Below, one piece after another: positions 22,466 through 33,690 of a stretch of DNA of 64,000 nucleotides. Source of the DNA: Exophiala sp. HKRS030 (lineage: Eukaryota > Ascomycota > Eurotiomycetes > Chaetothyriales > Herpotrichiellaceae); NCBI GenBank assembly GCA_023897205.1, contig JAHWDD010000013.1:1-64000 (forward strand), in the 5' to 3' direction. Each line of letters begins with the position of its first letter. The stretch's first letter is position 1. The position numbers and the translations under genes are program-made. The notes below the pieces were generated by a model that ran no database searches, was not told the DNA's origin, and saw nothing but the letters and a program-made list of their open reading frames with translations.

Positions 22466-24220
22466 GAACAGAAAGAAGGGTCTAACGTCATAGATAGCCC
22501 CTTTCTGATCCCATGTTACACAGCACAGAACTCGGGCTTTATGCCAATCTGCATCGCTGGTTTGGGGATGTCGGCGACTTCGGGGATATGAGGGAGACCA
22601 GTGCACCACCCGACCTTCAATCCCTTCCTTCCTGCCTGCTATGTGGGCAGTGCCTCCTAAGTTGGCGCTAGAGTTTGCAAAGTTAAACATATCCACGCAA
22701 GCTGTACTGCCTGCCGAAGCTTGATGTTCCCACCAAAACGGTCAAAATAAATAAGCTAATCTACTTATATCATCTTGATACCTCCAATGGTGGTCACGCT
22801 GTTCTTGACCCTTGTAATTCGCTTGGAGGAACCCCGTCCTTAACGCCTGCAAAGCATATAGATAGGAGGTATTCTTAAGACAGTGTCCACTGTAGCGTGA
22901 GAATTCAGACTTGGGGATTGCTGGTATAGCTGATAGATTTTGTGACATGCTTGTTACCTACTCATAACTCTCTGCCTGAAGGCCTACCTGTGTTGGGCTA
23001 TAATACCATAATCCTTTTCGAGCCCAATTAATGCTTGGCGTATATGGGTGCTATAGAAGATTGGTGAGGTAAGGCTGTATTTATAAAAGGGAAGACTCCT
23101 CGGGTCTCCATGTCACCATGTAGACAGCTGAGAGAAAAACAAAGCATCTTTTGCTATCCTAAAGAGCGTATGACCTCCATGCTGGCTACTTATACACACC
23201 GCCTTGATCCTCGCCAACCCCAGTGCAATATCCTACAGTACAGGCTCAACAAACCTCTTCTGATACTGTACTCGTTGTACGGCGCTTCCGCCAAGCAAGT
23301 TTAGAAATCAGGGGTTCTGACTGCCCAGGCATAGCTGATTGATCAGGTTCGCAAACTACATATCAGCTAGAGAACATCTCAGCTGCTGGACTTCGATAGT
23401 TGGAAAGATTTGTCGTGCTACTTTATTGGTCCTGCCATAATAGTTGGTGCAAAATACGCAAGACACGATTCGGGGACCAAGCCCGAGCAACGGTCGATGC
23501 CTTTCTTCACAATCCCCGTTCATAATTTACCCGCATAAAATCTCATTGAATCTCCCCCGGTCACGACATATCCAGCCTTTCTCTGGCAAACTGCCTGGGC
23601 AAGGGCCTATCCTATCGCCAGAAAATCAGGAACAGGGTTAGGGCTTAAGACTTTCCCGGGAGTGCATTTGTTATGACATGACAATTCGCCGTCTCCCATG
23701 AACCAAACCACTGTTCTAAATCAATTTTGGCAAAACGATCGCCTGGAGCATGCTCCCATAACAACCTTCAACGGCGAGAATGATAATTTCTATCAGCACA
23801 ACCGAAGTACATGCCGGATTGACAGTGTCGACGACAACAGAGTATATCAGTTAATCTGGGAAGACAAGACAATTGTCGATCCCGAGTTGGGACGATTCTG
23901 TCAGGAAAATTGGAGTGTCGCGTCGGTGTTGCACCTTTACGGTCCTATACTTCTAAGTGATACGTCTTATTAATCTAAACGTTCGGGATTTAGGGGACTA
24001 AATTTTCGAAAAGCAACTGGGCGTTGACAAAGCACTGCGATCCATTCAGCAGCCCGACGTGTAGTTACCGAAGCGCGGGGATACCTCACTGGCGGCGTGC
24101 TTTGTGGGAAGCCACTACATATTTAATTCATCTCAAAACACAGACTGCTCCCCAACTCTTCTCTTCTGCCATCTATGCCCTTCAGTGCCTCTTTCCAAGA
24201 CGAGAACAATCTGAAGCAAG
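22466..24220. other. Intergenic, only small unassigned frames
   Basis: Minus-strand frames at 22460-22696 and 22742-22948 and a plus-strand 91-codon frame at 23698-23973 are the longest. None shows a domain, signal peptide or splice pattern I recognise. The 91-codon frame has a protein-like composition (a YQLIWEDKTIVDPELG segment) and could be a small orphan gene or relic. The last 200 bp form the promoter and leader of the ABC transporter. Confidence 0.4.
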
Positions 24221-26189
24221 ATGGAATCCGAAAAGCTCTCAGGTGATGTCGAGAGCCAGCACCCACCCCATGCACATCTCATTAACGACGTGGTGCAGAC
24301 GTTCTCATGGAAGCAACTCAATGTAGTGGTCAAAGACCGCAAGACCAAAAAGCCATTGTCGATCCTGGAAAACTCCAATGGCATCGTGCACGCCGGCGAG
24401 ATGATTGCAATCATGGGTCCTAGCGGATCTGGCAAAACTACACTACTCAACGCGCTCGCTCACCGGGTCGCAACCGCTGGGGCGAAGACAGTCGGCGAGA
24501 TCTTAATCAACCATCAGACCCCCAGCCTCCAAAAATTGCAGGATGTTTCAACCTACGTGGAACAAGAAGATGCCCTCATTGGAAGTTTGACTGTGCATGA
24601 GACGGTCGACTTCGCTGCCCGTATGGCCCTCTCAAGCTCCCTCGGCAAGAATGAACGACTTCTACGCGTCGACGACTTGATCTCCAGCTTTGGCATGCAA
24701 GGCCAACGTGACACCATTGTCGGCACTCCCATCAAAAAAGGCCTCAGTGGTGGCCAGAAAAAGCGCCTGGGTGTCGCCAGCCGCTTGGTGACCGAACCCA
24801 AGATCGTGTTCCTCGACGAACCCACGAGCGGTCTGGATTCTTCTCTCAGCTTCGAAATCATCAGCTATCTCAAGACGATTGCGAGGAGGAACAATGTAAG
24901 ACTTCTGATCCTACACATGCCCCTTTCTGCGCAGTGACTGACATGTCGTCCTCATCCAGCTCCTCGTCATCGCTTCCATTCACCAACCTTCCACAACCAC
25001 ATTCAACTTGTTTGACAAATTATGTCTCTTGTCTAGAGGACAGACATGCTACTTTGGCGACCTGGCCGAAGCACGGCCCTATTTCTCAAACATTGGTCTC
25101 GAAATGCCGGAAGCGACGAACCCGGCGGAGTTCTACCTGGACCTGATCAACACCGACTTGGCTAGAGAAGGCGACGAGACTTACCAGCGGTTGCAGCGTA
25201 TAATCCAAGCATGGAAAGACTCACCCCAATGGAAGGTCCTGGAACGCCAGTTGAAGCGAGAGCATGCTGCTGGCCACGGCGATGCCATGGTGACAGACCT
25301 TGCAAGCATCAAAACGGAGCGGCCGAGTTCATGGGCGACGTCCGTGGTTCTCTTGAACCGGGGCTGGATCAAAGCCTATCGCGACTTCGTGGCCTACGGT
25401 ATCCGCCTCGTCATGTACCTCGGCCTCGCCATCCTGATGGGCACAGTGTTCCTCCGTCTCAAAACCACGCAGAGCCACATCCAACCATTCATCAATGCCA
25501 TCTTCTTCGGCGGAGCGTTTATGTCTTTTATGGCCGTCGCCTACGTCCCAGCCTACCTGGAAGATCGTGCCACGTTTGCCAAAGAGAGAGCCAATGGGCT
25601 GGTTGGGCCTCTCGCATTCATTGTCTCTAATTTCCTAATTGGGCTGCCCTTCCTGTTCTTGATCACCGTCACATTTAGCGTGGTTACCTACTGGCTGTCC
25701 AACTTCCGACCAAGCGGCACAGGCTTCTGGATGTGGGTGCTCTGGCTTTTTCTCGACCTTGTTGCCGCCGAGTCCCTGGTTGTACTGGTGTCCTCAGTGT
25801 TCCCCATCTTTGTCGTGGCTCTTGCTGTCACGGCGTTTGCCAATGGTCTCTGGATGTGCGTGGATGGCTTCTTGGTCCCTATGAACATTCTAAATCCCTT
25901 CTGGAAATACGTGTTTCATTATATCGACTACCAGGCCTACGTCTTTCAAGGCATGATGGTCAATGAATTCAAGGATCGCACTTATTCCTGCGAAAGCACC
26001 GGTAATGGCAGCTACTATTGCAGCTATCAGAGCAATCTCAACTCTGAAGGCAAGATCGATGGCGCTGCCGTGCTCTCCACATACAACATTGCTCTCGACC
26101 AGATGGGATCTTGGGTCGGTATCATCATCGGCATCATTGTGGGGTACCGTGTGCTCGGCTACATCGCCATCCGAATCCGGAAGGATTGA
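24221..26189 (+). CDS. ABCG-family half-transporter
   Basis: An ATP-driven membrane exporter with one nucleotide-binding domain followed by one membrane domain (White/ABCG layout). Exons are 24221-24895 and 24960-26189; the 64-nt intron is phase 0, giving 634 aa. Walker A is GPSGSGKT (residues 66-73), the Q-loop lies near residue 115, the signature is LSGGQ (175-179), Walker B is IVFLDE (195-200) and the H-loop is SIHQPS (His233). About six hydrophobic helices follow from residue 370 on, with a cysteine-bearing extracellular loop between the last two, as in ABCG proteins. The substrate cannot be told; relatives export lipids, sterols or toxic compounds. It reads away from the acid phosphatase and has no operon-like partner. 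Confidence 0.93.
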
Positions 26190-28614
26190 ACTCAAAAAAG
26201 CAGGCATCGAACTTCGGGCTTGGATTATAAAGGAAATGGACCGAACGTGTTCAGAAAAGAAAAGCCAGTGCTTAAAAAGGCTCGACTTGGTTGGATTGAT
26301 GGCCATGGTCACCTAGTCCCTGCAATCTCCGCTTCCACTAGTCTCTTTGCATTTGCATTATTATTGAGTTCTGTCTGGTAGACCACTTTGATGGTGTTTG
26401 AAATTCCCACAAAGCTTCCCATGTGGTACTATGATTCTACTTGCTCCTCCATTGTCCCTGAAAGTTGATTCTGACCGTTTATCCTTCAAGATTCGGCAAA
26501 GTCATCTAGAACCGTACAGTGTGTAATTGCTTCTCCGAGGCAGAAAGCACTCCTATGTCGACCCGCTCTGACAACTCCCCCCGATCGTGTCAGGGACAAC
26601 CTGAAATGCCTCTGCTCGTGGTGCTGGCCGTCCATCCTTCAGTATTCGAAAACGAAGATAGTCGAGCAGATTTGCGTGTAAGACAAGACGTCGAAGATCA
26701 GGATCATGCTTGCTAGCTTCGCACCCGAGTCTGCATGTGACGTTGTGGACGATGATATGTGTTTCGATGATTTCCTTTAGCGGTAGTGCTAGGACGCTTT
26801 CAATGGGTGGCTGTGACATGAGTTGAAAAGACAACTCATGTAAAGTATGAAGTATAAAATTGGCAGATTCAGAGCAAGATATTTGGTATGGGCCCGTTTG
26901 GCTCGAAGAGCATAGTGGTCTTCTTTTTGAGCCGGAATCAAGCGGACAAGAACTGCGGCAACGTTACATGTCTGGCGCGCACCCAAGTAGTTATACAGCG
27001 AAGGTCACTGCCTAGAGTAGATCCCGCCATATTACCTGTGGAAATCGGCGTCTTCTTCGGTAGCAGGCGCAATGCGAATGCTTCTGCCCTTTGATTGCTT
27101 AGTCTAGATTTGAAGGTATCCAAGAAGGGCGATCACATGTCCAAAGGTCTTTCCCCCTCCCAGTAGGCCCGATGCAAACAATGACCAGCAATTGAAAGGG
27201 AGACCCAAAAGACCCGGCCATTTCTGCTATGTCCCCATATCATGCCACCGTTCTGGCAATAGTCTGGACTATGCTGTGTTTTTGAGGGCTTTTTGATCCC
27301 CGAAGCCCAAATCAGGAACACAGGCTGTCTTGTCCCTGTTGGGACTGGACCCATTCGAAACGAGAATGTGGATTGCGTGATGAGAACCCCCGGCTTTCGG
27401 GCATCTTGCTCTGCCTTTGGACGGGTTTGGTCACGCTTGTGGAGACCCAGCACCGTATCCGGGGTTCGGGGTCTACATGCTCAATGTATCGACTCAAATT
27501 GGGCTTGGGGGCTCTCAGGAGTTCTTCCTTGGGTGTCGCCCAGGCGGACTGCACCTTTTAATCGCAGACACTTTTGTTCAATTCATTACTGTAATGGCCC
27601 AGAATTGCGGTACCGTCGCTGTAACGAGGCTGATCTCGACTGGCGAGTTTCGACAAAACACCTATCTGAAGCAGACTGGACGTGGATCAGACTCGTCGTG
27701 GGAGACCCAGAAGTTGACGCGCGCTAGCATCGGCAGCTCCCCCTCTGCCTAGCGGTACAATAGGCAGTCTCCTGGTGGCGCTCCTGCCTGGCAGGCAAGA
27801 GGCTGCACATCACGTGACCTGGGATCAAACCAGAAGGGCCTGACAAGTAGCGTATATACAGACAGATACTAGGATTGTTAGTAGGGGCATCCCTAATTAT
27901 AGTCTTACGCTGCATAGCTGCCAAAAAAAGCGGCTGAGACTGACTACGATCTAATGAATCAATCAATCAATGTGTTCTGTGAACCCACATACTGTATCGC
28001 CGCTCGCTTGCAGCGGAAGGTATGTGATGAACAAGGTTTGATTGCTTCTAAAACCACTCTACTTTGAATTGGAGAACAGGTGGAAAGGTCGCAGGATGCT
28101 TGTAGTTCAACTAGCTGTTCTATGAGAAATTGAAGGTAGGATGGCCTTGACAAACCCGTCAGTCATCTGCTGTTGGTTCCCATCAGGTCGGACACTTCGG
28201 GTAATATCACTCGAAGGGTCACCCACTTTCTAATGAATGGAGCTTGCTTCCATCTTACAGTACACTCCGATTCTGCAACACGCAACTGCGCTCCAAGATC
28301 AAGGTCAGGTATTCCAGACAACAGACCGACAATGCCGTGCTTTTCGGTTGGTCGAAAAAAGTCTACTCTGATATATTTCGATGCAAAGTACACCTGATCA
28401 TTTTGTCTCGTGGAACATTACCGAGGCAACAACGTCGACTTGACGCCTGAAAGCTTAACTTTGATGATGATAATTGAAGGTGTCCAAGGTACACAAATAA
28501 CAGAACACTTGCAATTCGCAAGCAGTCGGACCCAGATCGCGACATATCGGACGTTGAAAGTCGTAGGTTGAAGCTTCTGCCTCCAAGTCGATGATTGAGC
28601 AGGTAGATGAAAGG
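26190..28614. other. Long intergenic stretch with one possible gene relic
   Basis: Many overlapping small frames occur on both strands, none with a recognisable domain; the frames at 27133-27752 overlap each other in opposite directions. An antisense frame at 26553-26834 is the most protein-like and is listed separately. I see no transposon ends. Confidence 0.4.
26553..26834 (-). pseudogene. Unidentified short reading frame, possible relic
   Basis: This 93-codon frame starts at ATG 26834. It has a protein-like N-terminal half (residues about 8-60, including ETHIIVHNVTCRLGCE and HDPDLRRLVLHANLLDYL), suggesting an alpha-helical conserved region, then a proline- and serine-rich tail without features. 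The switch suggests the 5' end of a longer gene whose rest is lost, or a missed intron. I cannot name a family. Confidence 0.3.
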
Positions 28615-29418
28615 TCAGTCTTGCGACTCCTGCCCGTCAGATATTGATCGGTTGGCGAGTAAGGATACAGTGACCAATAGTTTAATTGCCGCCGCAATGA
28701 TCAGTGTGTTCGACGATCCGATCCTGCGATGTGCAAAGGCTCCGGCGAAACTTCCAGCAATGAGGATTCCCAGAAACAGTGCTCGCCTGTCCCTCGGGTG
28801 GTTGTTCATTGCGAGAAGCTTTGGATCTATGACAAGATCGACCCAGGCGGCGGTAGCCATCGCAGTGGTAATCTCTTGAATCCGGAACGGCCGCATAGAG
28901 GCCACTTGGGCGGAGGACGAGAATGCCAGCAGTGAAATGGCTCCCAGCGCCGACGGCCCAGACTCGTTGGGACCGTACGTAGCCTGTAAGATAGCGGCGC
29001 CAAAGCCCATGACTGTTTGCATCAAGTGTGTGACGAAGAGCCACACCCTCAGCCGAGGGCCGACGATGCGGGCGATCTGGCCGGTCACGAGCGCTCCAGA
29101 AACAAATACTGCCAAACTGACGCCAACATTTTTAATGTCAAAGAGATCTCCGCCCTGGCCAGCGAGGCCTACGGCCAAGATCACCGAATTTCCCGTTTGG
29201 TTAGACGCGAAACAGTGGAAGTCCGGGAAGCTGATGGCATCTTGCATCCCAGTACTGAAAGTGAGTAGGAGAAGTTGTGTTTCGATAAGCCAGTCCACGC
29301 CGATCGAAGAATGAAGATATCGTTTCAGTCTGGTTTTGATAGGCTGAGACTTGATATGCATGTTTTCCAGCGAGTCTGGATGGCTGACAATTCTGACAGA
29401 GTTCTCTTTCTCACTCAT
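28615..29418 (-). CDS. DUF1275 (YoaK-like) membrane protein
   Basis: A 267-aa single-exon protein from ATG 29418. It shows the DUF1275 pattern: an N-terminal GMQDAISFPDFHCFASNQTG segment, the conserved TGNSV, six to seven hydrophobic helices, and the family segment RIQEITTAMATAAWVDL followed by DP. Fungal and bacterial DUF1275 proteins are predicted integral membrane proteins of unknown function, often considered transporters. It is transcribed divergently from the YeeE/YedE gene, with 309 bp between the two ATGs. A shared promoter and a related role in transport are possible, but this is inference. Confidence 0.88.
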   Translation of the reverse strand: MSEKENSVRIVSHPDSLENMHIKSQPIKTRLKRYLHSSIGVDWLIETQLLLLTFSTGMQDAISFPDFHCFASNQTGNSVILAVGLAGQGGDLFDIKNVGVSLAVFVSGALVTGQIARIVGPRLRVWLFVTHLMQTVMGFGAAILQATYGPNESGPSALGAISLLAFSSSAQVASMRPFRIQEITTAMATAAWVDLVIDPKLLAMNNHPRDRRALFLGILIAGSFAGAFAHRRIGSSNTLIIAAAIKLLVTVSLLANRSISDGQESQD

Positions 29419-29727
29419 GTATGAATCTTCTTTCGTTCATATCGTGATTACTTGGCGGCTGTGGCCGGGGATATCAACCATGGTCGGGGACTTCGGGGAT
29501 CAATGTTGCGAAAAACCTACGCAGCACTCGGGTTCACGAGGACCTTCAAAGGATAAATATAGCCCTCTTGATTTACTTTATTGCCCCAGTTCAGGTATCA
29601 GAAGGAATGCTCTTGTAAATCGTCTCACGCAGAGTGTCAATCGGCTTGACGAATTTCACTCTACTCGAAAGCCAGGCTCTGTGCTATTGCATCACACAAG
29701 TTAGATCTTCCCAACCTCAGCATTACG
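29419..29727. promoter_or_regulatory. Shared divergent promoter region
   Basis: This 309-bp interval separates the start codons of the divergent DUF1275 and YeeE/YedE genes and must carry both promoters. I see no strong TATA box and no known sulfur-regulator site that I would assign with confidence. Confidence 0.6.
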
Positions 29728-30708
29728 ATGTCTTTGAGCAAGAGCAGAGATTTCGTCTCCGGCACCATCTTCGGTTCGGCCTTGACACTCTCCAATGTCG
29801 CCAGCCCACGAATCATCAAAGACCAATTCAAACTATCCGATTTCCACATGCTTCTGACATTCTTGTCTGCATCAGCTTCCAGCGCATTAGTCTTTGCCAT
29901 CTACAATTCCAGACAGCAAGAAAGACTGCCACTGAAGAAGGACAGCTCGTATGGTTGGATTGCCAGATTTGATGGGAACATGATTGGGGGTGCAGCTCTT
30001 GGTGTTGGCATGGCAGTATCAGGTGCTTGCCCAGGTACCGCCCTAGTGCAGGCAGTAGCCGGAATTGAGAACAGCAGATCGTTGGCTGTTGGCTGTTTGC
30101 TGGGTGGTGTCATCTTTGTCAAACTACGGCAGTATCTCGATCAAGCTCCTCACAGTGCGGAGGCAAAACACACAGTCATGGAGATGACGAGATGGTCACA
30201 AGGATTGACTCTGTTAGCATACGAGTCCTTGATGATTGCGGCTATTGCTGTCCTGCATCTCCTTGCCCCTCGAGGACATTACCTCCTCCATCCAGCCCTG
30301 GGCGGCATTTTGCTTGGCTTAGGACAAGTCGCATCAGTGCTACTGACCAAGAAGCCAGTCGGGGTCAGCACGGCCTACGAGGAACTTGGGCGCTATTTTT
30401 GGGCGACGATTGAGGGTAAAGCGAAGCCTGCCACCGAAAGTATCTTCTTCTCAGCAGGTATCCTTGCCGGTGCACGACTGGTGATGTATTTCGTACCCGC
30501 AACGCTTCAATCCCTTCATCGTGCCGATAAGATCTCGTGGATGTCTGCCATATGTGGAGGTGGCTTGTTGACATTCGGAGCAAGGTTGGCCGGAGGTTGT
30601 ACAAGCGGGCACGGGATCAGTGGGATGTCGGCGATGGGTCTGAGTTCCTTTGTCACAATTACTTCAACGTTTGTCAGTGCGATTACCACCACCTTTTGGC
30701 TGTCCTGA
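29728..30708 (+). CDS. YeeE/YedE family (sulfur transport) membrane protein
   Basis: A 326-aa intronless protein starting at ATG 29728. It has two repeats of the YeeE/YedE (Sulf_transp) fold, each with its signature: GGAALGVGMAVSGACPGTA near residues 88-106 and ARLAGGCTSGHGISGMSA near residues 288-305. Both carry the conserved cysteine in the G-x-C motif that handles thiosulfate in characterised bacterial members. About nine hydrophobic helices are visible. The family takes up thiosulfate or related sulfur species; the substrate here is inferred. The family is far commoner in bacteria, and a single uninterrupted exon would fit an old transfer, though fungal homologues are widespread. Confidence 0.9.
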   Translation: MSLSKSRDFVSGTIFGSALTLSNVASPRIIKDQFKLSDFHMLLTFLSASASSALVFAIYNSRQQERLPLKKDSSYGWIARFDGNMIGGAALGVGMAVSGACPGTALVQAVAGIENSRSLAVGCLLGGVIFVKLRQYLDQAPHSAEAKHTVMEMTRWSQGLTLLAYESLMIAAIAVLHLLAPRGHYLLHPALGGILLGLGQVASVLLTKKPVGVSTAYEELGRYFWATIEGKAKPATESIFFSAGILAGARLVMYFVPATLQSLHRADKISWMSAICGGGLLTFGARLAGGCTSGHGISGMSAMGLSSFVTITSTFVSAITTTFWLS

Positions 30709-32568
30709 ACGATAGGCGATGGACTACAGATAATATCTCCTCACTACTACCGCGTCCAGGGTTCGCGCGGAGGGGCCAATTCTCTTTCAATGGGACTATG
30801 GTGTATGCCATCCGGTTCCTCCTGAAGTTGACGTCAAAAACTTGTTCCAAGGGTGATATGTCAAGGAGGCTTGTCACTAACGCCAAAGCAGATGGCATAG
30901 AAGACGGCGATGGTTGTATATCTACCTCCTATGCTTTTGTCAATTTTGCTTTTTTCGCCTTCTGCTTCTTTACCTTCTGGCCTTCTCCTCCGCCTGTTCC
31001 TCTTCCGGCTGCTTCTCCTTGCTGTGTCCCTACTGCTGTCGGCTCGGTGGGCTTGGGGAATTTCACCCGGATCAACAGGATAGACGTCATAAATATGGGC
31101 AATGACCCTACTCCGTTCGGACCCTACTCCGCTCCCCTTGGGGTAGGGGCTCTGCATCAGCCTCTGTTGCCCCAAGCGCCATGATGGTGTTCCAGTAAGC
31201 CGCGTTAGGCATCTACGCTCTTTTCATTTCTTGATAGGGAGATCGAATCTAACGATGTTGTTAGTTATGTTGCCCGCTGCTGAAACGTATGAAGTCTATG
31301 TCTTCTATGATAGAGTATACTTAGTACTAATTAATTAAGCCATAATATAACTTAATCTCTTATAACTTAATTTAGTAGTGCGTGTAACCCATTATATTAA
31401 AGGCATAACTAGTCTTAAATAATTTCAAACTGGTGATATTCTATGAAGCAGCATTAAAGAGGGACAGTGTATTCTCTCGATTAGCCTGCGTAGGTCTCTC
31501 TTGGATATAAGACTGGTAACGGCGGCTGTGCCGACGCAGCCCAAAACACCACCGACCCTCGGACCACAATCCATGTCCGTGACTGATCAACATTGATCCT
31601 TGGAGCTATCTCTAGATCCAAACACCTGTAAGAATCGTGCAATCATATGTGATTTTGCTGTCGTCATTAACTGCTCACCTGAGGGTAATATCGAGTCTTT
31701 AGTTTGAAGCCAACCCTACAGATTCCATGAAAGGAGAGCCTGGGCCAAATCGGGTAATGTTAGCCTGTCATGGGTCCTTAATAATTAGCGGCTGGGCACA
31801 AAGCCGTCAAAATTATTTAATCTTATCAGATAATATACTCCGTAACTGTTGCCAAATCTCCACTCCCCGTGTGGACGTCTAGCCTTAACGTTGCACAAGA
31901 TCCCTATTTTCGTGGCAAAGGAAACGTAACAATGCCGACTCGTTTTTGAAAATTTGTTGTCAATCCGGTTTCGGCGGTGAAAATTTCATCGGACTAAGCT
32001 TATTGCGAGAGAGTAAGCGCTGGCCTCCGAAGCTTCAACTCTTGCTTGCCATCATGCCCAGGCGAACAAGAGTCAACGCGAAGGCTTGGCATATGGTCTT
32101 GCTACCTCTTCGCCGCCATGAGGTTCGGTAAGTCACACTTAGGAGCACCGTCCGACAAGCCTCAGAGCGGGATTTTAGTGCGCCAACGCATTCTGAGAGA
32201 GATTGAGGGCTGTTGTCGAGACACCATTCAGCTTAGCTATTGCGGAAAACTTTTTCGCCCTCCTGTCTAGCGATGTCGGAATATGCTTTTGCTGGGGCTG
32301 GAATTTTGAATTGCTGTTTAATCTCGTTGCGTCCTCAGAGGGCCAGGCTGAATGAAAGTGAAGAGAATTCGGGTAATTGCAATCTTTTGTTTCTATTAAA
32401 TCCATACTGACAGACGAGTCACCCCAAGCCGAAGCCGGTCATGAAATTTGGGCATGTTTCTATTGGCAATTGAGATAGAGATTGCTCTTGGCGACTCGGC
32501 TGGCGACCATTCCTGGTACACCACTATGTAAGTAACGAATGATCATCGTTCCCTATTCCCTTCCCAAA
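30709..32568. other. Intergenic, no clear gene
   Basis: Frames at 30537-31184 (plus) and 30861-31175 (minus, Lys/Arg-rich) overlap each other and the end of the sulfur-transporter gene and look like shadows. From 31300 to 31450 and near 31800 the sequence is AT-rich. An overlapping pair of GATA-type motifs sits at 31823-31833. A frame at 32046-32270 has no recognisable content. Confidence 0.45.
31823..31833. promoter_or_regulatory. Overlapping two-strand GATA-type motif (ATCWGATAA)
   Basis: TTATCAGATAA reads ATCAGATAA on the plus strand and ATCTGATAA on the minus strand, so both strands match ATCWGATAA, the extended site of the fungal iron regulator SreA/Sre1. It lies about 740 bp beyond the stop codon of FTR1 and not in front of any gene I found, so function is uncertain. 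In AT-rich DNA such a match could be chance. Confidence 0.3.
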
Positions 32569-33690
32569 TCAGTTCGCAGCCAAAGGCCCCATGGGATCTC
32601 TGCCAAATGTTTCCTTCTGCGCCTGGGCAATAATCTTTGACACGTCCTCCTTTGGCGCATCCAGCTTGTGCTCAGCATAGTTTTTGAGACCGGGAACCTT
32701 CGACAAGAATCTCCAGAGCGGCCTCTGCAGTGGCAAGGCCCCGGTGCGTTCCTCGTACAGCATATAACAAATGGCGAAGATGATAAATAGCCAATAGATA
32801 TTGTACGAGATCACAGAGCCATACGTGCCCGTATTCTGCCAGCCCAGGATAGCATTGAACACGTCCCAGCCGCGGTCCCGTTCGGGATTACAGCAGTTGA
32901 CATGCCACACCGTTTGTTCGATGTTATAAGATCCGGGCCCGTCTCCGGACTCTGCAACGTCGCCTCCTACTTTCTGGGAAAACTTATAGAACTGGAGGCT
33001 CCAAATTGATTTGGAGAACATCCCGGCGGCGAGTAGGTATAGGATGCAAGTTGAGACGATAAGGAAGTATTGAATCGTCATAGAATTACCGCCCTTATAG
33101 AGAAGGTAGCCCACGAGGCAACCAGCGAGGACACCGGTAATTACTGGGATTGGAAACGCCGTTGCTGGGAGACCTAGGGAGACCCCGCCGACAAACACCA
33201 CAGCTTCCAGACCCTCTCGAAGTGTAGTGATAAAGGGTAGAATAAACATGGTGTATCGTCGAGTCCATTGTCCTAACCTAGACGCTGTATTGTGCTGATG
33301 ATTCCTAGAGAGTAGAGCTTGAGCAATCTTTACCTTCCACTTCTCTTTTGTCTTGTTGATTCGTAAAATGGTTAGGCCCATAATAGTGATAATGATACTG
33401 GCAATTAGATAGAAAATTCCCTCCCAGAGGTCCTCGGATTTGGCCCATAAGTTACGGCCTAGGCCATAGAAGACACCGATAAAAGCACCGCCAATGATGA
33501 GAGCGATAAGAATGCCGCCTAGAGAACCTGCCCAAACCTGACGTTTTAGGCGTTTATGTATGAGAGGGTCTTGGCCGGGTTGGCCCAGGCATTGCTTCAG
33601 AAATGATAGAAGCACCGAGATGATTATGACAGCTTCAAGACACTCTCGGAAGACAATAAAGAATACTTGGACCCCGAAGACGTTCGTCAT
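32569..33690 (-). CDS. ftrA: High-affinity iron permease FTR1/FtrA
   Basis: A plasma-membrane permease that takes up iron oxidised by the FET3 ferroxidase. It is a single exon of 373 aa from ATG 33690; the in-frame codon at 33747 is TTG and not a start. Two REGLE-type motifs needed for iron passage are visible: FRECLEA near the N-terminus and LREGLEAVVF in the fourth helix region. Seven hydrophobic helices are separated by short loops, and the C-terminal tail is charged, ending GPLAAN. Length and helix order match fungal Ftr1. It is divergent from the multicopper ferroxidase gene, the usual FTR1-FET3 arrangement. The shared 890-bp interval has an exact ATCTGATAA. Confidence 0.95.
   Translation of the reverse strand: MTNVFGVQVFFIVFRECLEAVIIISVLLSFLKQCLGQPGQDPLIHKRLKRQVWAGSLGGILIALIIGGAFIGVFYGLGRNLWAKSEDLWEGIFYLIASIIITIMGLTILRINKTKEKWKVKIAQALLSRNHQHNTASRLGQWTRRYTMFILPFITTLREGLEAVVFVGGVSLGLPATAFPIPVITGVLAGCLVGYLLYKGGNSMTIQYFLIVSTCILYLLAAGMFSKSIWSLQFYKFSQKVGGDVAESGDGPGSYNIEQTVWHVNCCNPERDRGWDVFNAILGWQNTGTYGSVISYNIYWLFIIFAICYMLYEERTGALPLQRPLWRFLSKVPGLKNYAEHKLDAPKEDVSKIIAQAQKETFGRDPMGPLAAN

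Noticed and set aside
27293..27752. Several overlapping frames of 60-144 codons on both strands
   Set aside because: They contradict each other in strand and frame and none has a domain.
30537..31184. A 215-codon plus-strand frame
   Set aside because: It begins inside the YeeE/YedE gene in another frame, has simple Cys/Phe/Pro-rich composition and no domain.
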